Source of the DNA: Desulfuromonadales bacterium
GTDB lineage: Bacteria; Desulfobacterota; Desulfuromonadia; Desulfuromonadales; BM103
Assembly: GCA_029859485.1 (NCBI GenBank)
Contig: JAOUDB010000103.1
Location: 1-7,993 of the forward strand
DNA length: 7,993 nucleotides
Direction: 5' to 3'
The notes beneath the pieces are model-generated. The model was not told where the DNA came from, ran no database searches, and was given only the letters and a program-made list of their open reading frames with translations. Position numbers and translations under genes: made by a program. Position 1 is the stretch's first letter. The number at the start of each line of letters is the position of its first letter. Shown one piece after another: positions 1-5,739 of this stretch.

Positions 1-801
1 CCGATCTTCTTTTCAGAATCACTTAAACTAAATACCGATAACCCGAAAGAGGTACGTGCGGCGTGGCCGTTCTATATCAGGAAGGACTCTCCCAAGAAAT
101 CTTCGCGGACAATTCTGTGGCCTTTCTTTTCAAAAGTAGAAAACCGTGAAAAGGAATACGTGACCTGGAACACTCCCTGGCCACTGGTGCGCGTGACCAA
201 GGGCGACAAATATCACGGTCTTAAAATACTACCCTTCTTTTCCGATGAAACCATGGATGTTAAAAGAGAGAGATGGTACCTTTGGCCAGTATATAAAATA
301 GAAGAGATGAATTCAGAACTGATAATGCGACGACGGGATCGCGTCCTTTTCTTTCTGTACTCCGATGTAAGGGAAGTTAAGTATGAAACGGGCGATTCCT
401 TGCGCCGAATCGACTTCTGGCCTTTTTTCGGCTATAAAAACGTCAACGGTGTGAGCCATCTGCATTTACTGTCGCTGGTTGAACCTTTTTTCCCCAACAA
501 CCAGTCGATCGAAAGATTATGGTCGCCATTGTGGCGCGTTTATCAGCAGAAATGGGATCAGCAGGGAAATCGTGTTGTCAGCTTGCTCTGGAATCTCTAT
601 TGGAGTGAGAAACAGGGTGATCGTCTTGCCTGGGAGCTCTTTCCTATTATCCAGTACCGCAAGGACTCACAGGCTGAAAGTGATATCAGTTTTCTTAAAG
701 GGTTAGTTCGTTATCGTAAAGGCCTAGACGGTAAGCAGCTCAACCTCTTTTATCTGCCCTGGGGCCTCCATTGGGACCGTGATGCAGGACGAGACTCTTA
801 A
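1..801 (+). CDS. Trp-Pro-Phe repeat protein of unknown function (5' end outside window)
   Basis: The reading frame is open from base 1 to the TAA at 799-801, so the gene begins upstream of the window. The in-frame GTG at 160 is just an internal Val codon, because coding-like sequence of the same style runs before it. 266 residues are visible. They contain a degenerate motif, W-P-[FLV]-[FYV] followed by charged residues, spaced roughly 17-24 residues apart. Clear copies have their W-P (or L-P, E-P, F-P) near residues 22, 40, 60, 77, 95, 140, 161 and 214, with looser W-rich versions near 116, 174, 197 and 253. No membrane helix is visible in this part. The alternation of aromatic and charged residues suggests repeated beta strands, possibly a surface or outer-membrane beta structure; this is inference. 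It lies 44 bp upstream of mlaE on the same strand, with no clear terminator or promoter between, so it may share the operon. I do not recognise a named family, and the N-terminus (signal peptide or lipobox) cannot be seen. Confidence 0.8.
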   Translation, partial: PIFFSESLKLNTDNPKEVRAAWPFYIRKDSPKKSSRTILWPFFSKVENREKEYVTWNTPWPLVRVTKGDKYHGLKILPFFSDETMDVKRERWYLWPVYKIEEMNSELIMRRRDRVLFFLYSDVREVKYETGDSLRRIDFWPFFGYKNVNGVSHLHLLSLVEPFFPNNQSIERLWSPLWRVYQQKWDQQGNRVVSLLWNLYWSEKQGDRLAWELFPIIQYRKDSQAESDISFLKGLVRYRKGLDGKQLNLFYLPWGLHWDRDAGRDS

Positions 802-845
802 GCCTTTTGGCCTGTTTGTAATTACCGAGCAAAGAGACGCATTAC

Positions 846-1619
846 ATGCAAATTCTAAAGCCCATAGGAAGTAGTGTTCTTGCCGTAGGCCAGACTGTCG
901 GTGAGATGATCTCTCTTTTGTGCGAGATGCTCTACTTCTTCAAGGAAGCGCCCCGCAACCTGACCAGCATCTTCCGTCAGATGAGTATTGTCGGTATTGA
1001 GACTTTGCCGATTGCGATGCTGGTCGCTCTCTTTGTCGGTATGGTGCTGTCCGTGCAGACAGGCTCTGAACTTGCGCTTTACGGTACGCAAGAGGCCATC
1101 GGCGCCATTGTCGGCCTCTCCATGGTTAAGGAGCTTGGCCCGGTGATGACCAGCCTCCTGGTTGCCGGACGCGTTGGTTCGTCGATGGCGGCTGAGATCG
1201 GTGCAATGCAGGTTTATGAAGAGATTGACGCGCTCAAGACCCTGGAAATCAACCCGGTGCGTTATCTTGCCATGCCGCGGTTGATTGCCTGCCTTTTCGC
1301 TGTGCCCGCCCTGGTTGCATTTGCCATGGTTGTCGGTATCATCGGTGGTGGGATTGTCGCTGAGGTTAACCCGAAAATTGATGTCCCTTTTAATGTTTAT
1401 TACGAGAACATGACGCGTGCGATCAACTATAAAGATATTATCAAAGGTCTCTTTAAAGCAATGGTCTTCGGTGGCATTATCGCTCACGTCGGCTGTTATG
1501 TTGGTTTCAAAACAAGTGGTGGCGCCAGGGGAATCGGCGAGTCGACGACTCGATCTGTTGTCCTTTCCTTTCTGTTAATCATGATCGCCAACTACCTTCT
1601 GACACGATTCATGATTTAA
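846..1619 (+). CDS. mlaE: MlaE-family lipid ABC transporter permease
   Basis: This 257-residue protein is the usual length for the MlaE (DUF140) permease. MlaE is the inner-membrane core of MCE lipid transporters and works as a dimer with MlaF and MlaD. Residues 48-72 and 84-105 are hydrophobic. The family signature lies at residues 96-130 and includes ELGPVMTSLLVAGRVGSSMA followed by AEIGAM and EEIDAL. Further membrane segments are at about 145-172, 203-220 and 236-254, and the conserved GxGxSTTxxVV stretch is at about 229-240. ATG 846 was chosen because it gives the standard N-terminus, an amphipathic region before the first membrane helix. It is preceded by a weak purine run, AAAGAG. mlaF starts 13 bp downstream, with its ribosome-binding site overlapping this gene's stop. 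The direction of lipid movement cannot be read from the sequence. Confidence 0.95.
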   Translation: MQILKPIGSSVLAVGQTVGEMISLLCEMLYFFKEAPRNLTSIFRQMSIVGIETLPIAMLVALFVGMVLSVQTGSELALYGTQEAIGAIVGLSMVKELGPVMTSLLVAGRVGSSMAAEIGAMQVYEEIDALKTLEINPVRYLAMPRLIACLFAVPALVAFAMVVGIIGGGIVAEVNPKIDVPFNVYYENMTRAINYKDIIKGLFKAMVFGGIIAHVGCYVGFKTSGGARGIGESTTRSVVLSFLLIMIANYLLTRFMI

Positions 1620-1622
1620 GGA
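1618..1622 (+). promoter_or_regulatory. Ribosome-binding site for mlaF overlapping the mlaE stop
   Basis: AAGGA begins inside the mlaE TAA stop codon and lies 10 nt before ATG 1633. It supports that start for mlaF and suggests that mlaF translation is coupled to termination on mlaE. A second, stronger-looking GGAGG at 1660-1664 lies inside the coding region only 4 nt before an in-frame TTG (1669), so a shorter product is possible but less likely. Confidence 0.55.
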
Positions 1623-1632
1623 TCCGGATTCT

Positions 1633-2511
1633 ATGTTTTCTGACGATCAATCAAATGACGGAGGTTTTTTGGGGAACTTCTGGACGAAGGTGGCCCACGG
1701 TTTCTCTCCCGCAATTATAGAAGGCGAAACCTGCCAGATTTACCATGAGGGTTCAAATGGCGTCAGTATAGAAATCGAAAAGCTCAACAAGTCCTTCGGT
1801 GACCATCATGTCCTTAAGGATATCGACCTTTCGATCAAGCCGGGTGAGACTTTCTCGATTATCGGTCCTTCCGGCACCGGTAAAAGTCTGTTGCTCAAGC
1901 ATATCGTTAAACTGATTGAGGCCGACTCTGGTCGGATTATCATCAACGGTCACGATATTGACGATCCTTCGGCGAGAAATGGGGCCAGTGATTTTCGGTA
2001 CAGTATGGTTTTTCAGTCCTCGGCGCTTTTTAACTCATTGACCGTTGGGGAGAACGTCGGCCTCTGGCTGCGTGAGAAGCGTATCTGTGCCGAAGTTCGT
2101 ATCCGTCGTATTATCCATGAAAAGTTGCGCCTGGTTGGGCTGGAGGGGAAAGAAGAGCTGCGCACCTCAGAACTTTCCGGTGGGATGAAGAAAAGGGTTG
2201 CCATTGCACGGTCGCTGGCAATGAACCCTGACTTGATCCTTTATGATGAGCCCACCGCCGAGCTCGACCCTGTGACTTCGGACGAATTGGCGCGGGTTAT
2301 CATGTCACTTAAGGACAAGGTCAAGCTGACGACTATCATTGTCAGTCATGACCTTAACTTTGCGCTCTATCTCTCCGATCGTGTCGCCATGATGCACGAT
2401 GGTAAAGTCATCGCTCTTGGCACACCTGAAGAGATCAAGAAGAGCCAGAATCCGATTGTACGAAATTTTATTTATACAACGACCAAAGGTATTCAGGGAG
2501 AAGGGGATTAG
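1633..2511 (+). CDS. mlaF: MlaF-family lipid ABC transporter ATP-binding protein
   Basis: This 292-residue protein is the cytoplasmic ATPase that powers the MlaE/MlaD lipid transporter. All ABC ATPase motifs are intact: Walker A GPSGTGKS (residues 78-85), Q-loop Gln128 in VFQSSALF, signature LSGGM (181-185), Walker B LILYDEP (201-207) with catalytic Glu206, D-loop AELD (209-212) and switch His239. The VFQSSALF and LSGGMKKR wording is typical of the MlaF branch rather than of importers for small solutes. The N-terminus carries about 44 residues before the first beta strand (SIEIEKLNKSFG), longer than E. coli MlaF, which has only about a dozen. ATG 1633 is supported by AAGGA at 1618-1622. In-frame TTG (residue 13) and GTG (residue 20) are the only alternatives before the ATPase fold. 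The gene stops 1 bp before mlaD. Confidence 0.95.
   Translation: MFSDDQSNDGGFLGNFWTKVAHGFSPAIIEGETCQIYHEGSNGVSIEIEKLNKSFGDHHVLKDIDLSIKPGETFSIIGPSGTGKSLLLKHIVKLIEADSGRIIINGHDIDDPSARNGASDFRYSMVFQSSALFNSLTVGENVGLWLREKRICAEVRIRRIIHEKLRLVGLEGKEELRTSELSGGMKKRVAIARSLAMNPDLILYDEPTAELDPVTSDELARVIMSLKDKVKLTTIIVSHDLNFALYLSDRVAMMHDGKVIALGTPEEIKKSQNPIVRNFIYTTTKGIQGEGD
2495..2506 (+). promoter_or_regulatory. Ribosome-binding site for mlaD, inside the mlaF 3' end
   Basis: The purine-rich run AGGGAGAAGGGG lies within the last codons of mlaF. It ends 6 nt before ATG 2513 and 12 nt before the in-frame ATG 2519, which favours 2513 as the mlaD start. With only 1 bp between the mlaF stop and ATG 2513, translational coupling is likely. 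Confidence 0.6.
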
Positions 2512-2512
2512 T

Positions 2513-3601
2513 ATGGGCATGTCAACCGAACAGAAAGTCGGGCTGTTTTTTCTGGCAGCACTGATTTTGCTGGCCGTAATGATAGAGCTGGTCGAGGACT
2601 GGCGTCCCTTTGAGGATCAATACTCATATATTGCGCGATTCGATTCAGCTGTTGGCTTAAAGGCGGGAGATCCTGTCCGGGTTGCCGGGGTTAATGTCGG
2701 CAAGGTCAAGTTGATCCTTATCGAAAACCAAAAGGTCCGCGTTGACTTCTATGTCAATCGTGTTGACAGCGTCCGCGAAGATTCCAGGGCGCAGATCAGG
2801 CAGACGAACATGCTGGGAGGAACTTTCCTTGGTCTGGACTTTGGTTCTTCTCAGAGTAAAGTCCTCGAGCCCGGCAGTGAAGTTCTTACGGATGAGAATT
2901 CGAACATTGATCAGTTAATTACGAACATAGACCGTAACCAGGATCGTATTTTAAGCCCATTAGGCGATATGGTTGAGGACAGTCGGCAACCATTGACTGA
3001 TGCGATCAACCGCCTCGAGCGTATCATGGCCAAGATTGACGAAGGCGAGGGGACTTTGGGGCGACTGGTCAACAATCCTGCTCTTTATGATGAAATAACA
3101 GGGGTGTCTGCTAAGCTGAACCTGCTCTTGTCTCGGCTCGATGATGGCGAGGGAACCCTGGGTAAGCTTATGAACGATCCCTCTTTGTACGATAACCTCA
3201 ACCACACCATGATTAACCTTGTCGAACTGTCAAATCAGATCAACTCAGGTCAGGGGACTTTGGGGAAGTTGCTGGTTGATGATCGCTTGTATGAAGAGGC
3301 TACCGAGACCATGAGTAATCTTAACAATATTTCGGGCAAGATTAATCAAGGGAAGGGTACGCTTGGCAAGCTCGTTCATGATGACGATCTCTATGTCAAT
3401 GTCAGTGATAGTATGGGTCGGATCAACAGCATTGCAGCTAAAATTGACGACGGGGAGGGCACCCTGGGGCGGCTGGTGAACGAAGATGACCTATACCGTG
3501 ACGCCAAGACGACCTTGCACAAGGTTGAAAAGTCGGTTGACGGCCTCAGTGACACAGGGCCTCTCTCTGCGCTCGGTGTTGTGCTCGGTACTCTTTTTTA
3601 G
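2513..3601 (+). CDS. mlaD: MlaD-family MCE protein with C-terminal 34-residue repeats
   Basis: A membrane-anchored MCE protein of 362 residues, the lipid-binding periplasmic part of the MlaEFD transporter. A single N-terminal membrane helix lies at about residues 9-26. One MCE domain follows at about 36-114: YIARFDSAVGLKAGDPVRVA, then GVNVGKV, a second half, and LGGTFLGLDFG near the end. Residues 130-173 are probably helical. Residues 174-343 are five repeats with an exact 34-residue period (annotated separately), and the protein ends in a short tail (344-362) rich in Gly and Leu. E. coli MlaD is about 183 residues, so this protein is twice as long because of the repeat region. The frame is open further upstream inside mlaF, but ATG 2513 is chosen because it has a good ribosome-binding site and places the membrane helix at the N-terminus. 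It is the last gene of the mlaE-F-D group, and no clear terminator follows it. Confidence 0.93.
   Translation: MGMSTEQKVGLFFLAALILLAVMIELVEDWRPFEDQYSYIARFDSAVGLKAGDPVRVAGVNVGKVKLILIENQKVRVDFYVNRVDSVREDSRAQIRQTNMLGGTFLGLDFGSSQSKVLEPGSEVLTDENSNIDQLITNIDRNQDRILSPLGDMVEDSRQPLTDAINRLERIMAKIDEGEGTLGRLVNNPALYDEITGVSAKLNLLLSRLDDGEGTLGKLMNDPSLYDNLNHTMINLVELSNQINSGQGTLGKLLVDDRLYEEATETMSNLNNISGKINQGKGTLGKLVHDDDLYVNVSDSMGRINSIAAKIDDGEGTLGRLVNEDDLYRDAKTTLHKVEKSVDGLSDTGPLSALGVVLGTLF
3032..3541 (+). repeat. Five tandem 102-bp units encoding 34-residue repeats in MlaD
   Basis: The motif GTLG occurs at MlaD residues 180, 214, 248, 282 and 316, a spacing of exactly 34 residues (102 bp) each time. The consensus is [KRQ][IL][DN]xGxGTLG[KR]L followed by xx[ND][PD]xLY about four residues later, then a 14-15-residue helical-looking linker. 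The copies are clearly related in protein sequence but diverged in DNA, so this is an old, selected protein repeat rather than a recent tandem duplication. Similar GEGTLGKL-type repeats are known to me from other long MCE proteins. A rod or coiled extension reaching across the periplasm is inference. Confidence 0.9.
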
Positions 3602-3625
3602 AAAAACACAGGGTCCATTGCAGAT

Positions 3626-3654
3626 TTCACACGGTTATTGCAAGAGCCTATATT
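3626..3654 (+). promoter_or_regulatory. Candidate sigma70 promoter for the substrate-binding protein gene
   Basis: TTCACA (3626-3631) and TATATT (3649-3654) each match the sigma70 -35 and -10 consensus at five of six positions and are separated by an ideal 17-bp spacer. Transcription would start near 3661, giving an untranslated leader of about 105 nt before GTG 3767. The site lies in the gap after mlaD, where a new transcription unit is expected. Confidence 0.5.
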
Positions 3655-3755
3655 AACCATTACTTCTTCGCTAGTTCTCGTCTTATCGCGGACTTTGGCA
3701 ATGGTTATAACTGCATCAGTTGCTATGATGTCATTCGCTACACTACTTCGGGTCT

Positions 3756-3762
3756 GGGGGGA
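3756..3762 (+). promoter_or_regulatory. Ribosome-binding site deciding the GTG 3767 start
   Basis: GGGGGGA lies 4 nt before GTG 3767 and is the only good ribosome-binding site upstream of this gene. It decides between GTG 3767 and the upstream in-frame starts TTG 3638, ATG 3701, ATG 3725 and ATG 3728, none of which has a comparable site. The choice also gives a textbook signal peptide. Confidence 0.55.
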
Positions 3763-3766
3763 CTTC

Positions 3767-4723
3767 GTGAAGCGTTTTGTTGCTCTTGGGATAATCGTTC
3801 TTTGTTGTTGGCTTTTGAGTCCTCCGAAAGCCCTTGCACTAGAGGAACGACTGATCGCCGTTATAATGACGGATTCGCATCCTCGTTATCAGGATGTTCA
3901 TTCCGCCTTTGCTGAAGCTCTCCAGCCTGCCTGCGGCTCTGATTGCCGTATCTATGTACAAACCCCCAATGCTGACACCATGTCTTTACGTAACAGTGTT
4001 CGTAAGGCTGTTGCCTTAGGTGCCGAACTGATTGTCACTTATGGTCCTTCTGCAACTCTTGCTGCGCAGGCTGAATCACTCTCAACCACAACACTCTTTG
4101 CCGATGTTTACGACCCTGTCGCCCTTGACCTCGTTTCTGCTGACAAGATGACTGGCCATAATATGACCGGCGTTCGGGGTGACGCTCCTCTGCAGGCTCT
4201 TTTAAAATATTTTCTCGAAACGACCAGAGCGAACAACCTTGCTGTCCTTTATGATGATGCCAGTCCCGAAGCAAATCAGCAGAAAATTATTCTGCAGGAT
4301 TATGGCGTAAAAAGAGGGGTTGATGTGATGTTTTTGCCAGTGGTCGACTTTAAAGACCACGACGCGGCATTACAAAATTTGCCTGAAGGCGTTGATGGTC
4401 TTTTTCTCGCTGATAGTGAACATAGCGAATCCTATTTTGAGCATGTCATAGGTCTTGCAGATGAACTTCAGATCCCGGTGTTTACGCAACGTGCCGGGGC
4501 TGCAAAGATCGGTGCATTCATGGTTCTGCAAACCAGTGCCGCTGAACAAGGTGAGGAGGTCGCTGAAATGGTGAAAGCTATCCTGGCAGGGAAAAAAGTT
4601 GAAGAAATACAGATGTACAAACCGCGCAAGGTTGAGTTTGTTGTTAATCTCAAAGCCGCCAATCGTTACAACATCAACGTCCCCTTCCAGACTCTCTCAT
4701 TTGCCTCCAGCGTTGTCCGTTAA
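3767..4723 (+). CDS. Orphan ABC transporter substrate-binding protein (ABC_sub_bind family)
   Basis: A predicted 318-residue periplasmic binding protein. Residues 1-24 form a signal peptide: Lys-Arg, a hydrophobic core, and a cleavage site after KALA. The mature protein matches the ABC_sub_bind (PF04392, TrpX/YtmA-like) fold in layout. It has a first strand LIAVIMTDSH, a helix, AELIVTYGPSATLAAQ (about 87-101), TTLFADVYDPVALDLV (108-123), GHNMTGV (130-136), a second lobe with LAVLYDD (158-164) and VDGLFLADSE (209-218), and the family ending in NLKAANRYNINVPF (294-307). Family members bind small molecules such as amino acids, but the ligand here cannot be told. Two cysteines (56 and 60) could form a disulfide. 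Family genes usually sit next to a permease and an ATPase; neither is present on either side here. GTG 3767 was chosen from the signal peptide and the ribosome-binding site. It converges with the next gene, with only 15 bp between the stops. Confidence 0.85.
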   Translation: MKRFVALGIIVLCCWLLSPPKALALEERLIAVIMTDSHPRYQDVHSAFAEALQPACGSDCRIYVQTPNADTMSLRNSVRKAVALGAELIVTYGPSATLAAQAESLSTTTLFADVYDPVALDLVSADKMTGHNMTGVRGDAPLQALLKYFLETTRANNLAVLYDDASPEANQQKIILQDYGVKRGVDVMFLPVVDFKDHDAALQNLPEGVDGLFLADSEHSESYFEHVIGLADELQIPVFTQRAGAAKIGAFMVLQTSAAEQGEEVAEMVKAILAGKKVEEIQMYKPRKVEFVVNLKAANRYNINVPFQTLSFASSVVR

Positions 4724-4738
4724 TTTCGTTGCAGAGCC

Positions 4739-5632
4739 TCAACCCAACCAGTAAAGCAAAGCGGTTAAGGTGAACGCGCTACAGAGTGTGCTGAACAGGA
4801 TTGTGCCCGAAACCAGATCCGGACGAGTACCGAAGCGGATGGTGTAGAGAAGCGGTAAAACCGCAGAGGGCGTGCTGGTCTGCAAGATTACGATTTTGCG
4901 CGTCAGTCCATCGAGTCCGAGAAGACCGACGAGAGCAACAGCCAGCAGGGGGCCAATCAGCAGGCGAATGGCTGTCGAAAGGCCGAAGAAACCCCAGTTC
5001 TCATGGATTTTTACGCGTGAAAGTTGCATGCCGAGCAGTACCAGCATAAGAGGTATGGCGGCCTGTCCTAACAGTCCTGTGGTGCGCAGGATGAATTCCG
5101 GTGGCTGCAAGTGGAATACCTTGCATAGGATCGCAAGGGCAACACCGTAAAAAATTGGTATTTTCAGGGTGTTGTTGAGAGCTGTCTTCCATTTGACCCC
5201 TTGACCCTGAGCGATCAGGATCGCCAGGGTTCCCAGCGGTATGTTGAAGAGAACAAACAGAACTATGGAAACATCGAGAGAGGCTTCTCCGTAGGCAAAG
5301 AAGACGAGCGGCAGGCCAAAGTTTCCGATGTTCACCATCGATGTTGTCAAGGTAAAGGCGCGGGTTGTGTCACTGTCGAATTTGCACCATCGGGATGTGA
5401 GGAACGCCAGCAGGCAGAGAAGTGCCGTATAGAGAGCCATAAAGAGCGCCAGTCGCCCCAACAGGTCACTCTCGACGTGACTTTTTATCAGTGCAGAAAA
5501 AACCAATGACGGGGCAAAAAGGTAGAGTACGCTGTTGGCTAAAGACTGCAGATCGGCGCCAGATTTTCGCGCAAAGACAAAACCTGCTGCTGTGATCAGA
5601 AAAACAGGTAGTATGACTTGTACAAAAAGCAT
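4739..5632 (-). CDS. AEC-family permease (auxin efflux carrier-like)
   Basis: This 297-residue, very hydrophobic protein has about ten membrane segments and the AEC/Mem_trans (PF03547) signature. N-x-G-N-F-G-L-P lies at residues 101-108 in the middle of the protein. QAAIPLMLVLLGMQLS (190-205) and the conserved QTSTPSAVLPLLY (251-263) follow in the second half, so two similar five-helix halves are likely. Bacterial members export or import small organic anions such as malate or malonate, or act on other metabolites; the substrate cannot be inferred here. The frame is open upstream to a GTG at 5710, but the ATG at 5632 (minus strand) is preferred. It has AGGT 8 nt upstream, begins directly with the first membrane helix (FVQVILPVFLITAAGF) and gives the usual family length of about 300. 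The gene is divergent from the nucleotidyltransferase gene, across about 107 bp, and convergent with the binding-protein gene. Confidence 0.88.
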   Translation of the reverse strand: MLFVQVILPVFLITAAGFVFARKSGADLQSLANSVLYLFAPSLVFSALIKSHVESDLLGRLALFMALYTALLCLLAFLTSRWCKFDSDTTRAFTLTTSMVNIGNFGLPLVFFAYGEASLDVSIVLFVLFNIPLGTLAILIAQGQGVKWKTALNNTLKIPIFYGVALAILCKVFHLQPPEFILRTTGLLGQAAIPLMLVLLGMQLSRVKIHENWGFFGLSTAIRLLIGPLLAVALVGLLGLDGLTRKIVILQTSTPSAVLPLLYTIRFGTRPDLVSGTILFSTLCSAFTLTALLYWLG

Positions 5633-5739
5633 ATATAATGACCTGAAAAGGGTAAACGTGCGTTCGTCAACTTCTGCGATTTTACCATTAATATTGCTTG
5701 ACCCTAGCACACAAAAGCAACGCCTGCCAGAGAGCCGAT

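Noticed and set aside
855..1487. Minus-strand open frame opposite mlaE
   Set aside because: It is rich in His, Arg, Asn and Asp with no recognisable motif, and it lies wholly opposite a well-supported mlaE gene.
2399..2512. Upstream start for mlaD at GTG-like codons inside mlaF
   Set aside because: It would put 38 charged residues before the membrane helix and overlap mlaF by over 100 bp, whereas ATG 2513 has a good ribosome-binding site.
3638..3766. TTG 3638 (or ATG 3701/3725) as start of the binding-protein gene
   Set aside because: TTG 3638 lies upstream of the -10 box, no ribosome-binding site precedes any of these starts, and GTG 3767 gives a clean signal peptide.
4279..4295. Inverted repeat GCAGAA-AATTA-TTCTGC
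   Set aside because: A 6-bp stem within coding sequence is expected by chance and has no terminator context.
4801..5509. Several plus-strand open frames across the AEC permease gene
   Set aside because: Their products are Arg/Ser/Cys-rich with no family features; they mirror the permease gene on the other strand.
5633..5710. N-terminal extension of the AEC permease to GTG 5710
   Set aside because: There is no ribosome-binding site, the added residues are hydrophilic, and family members start with the first membrane helix.
5633..5739. Divergent promoters between the AEC permease and nucleotidyltransferase genes
   Set aside because: TTGACC (5698, plus) and TTGACG (minus) are present, but neither has a matching -10 box at proper spacing, so no site is called.
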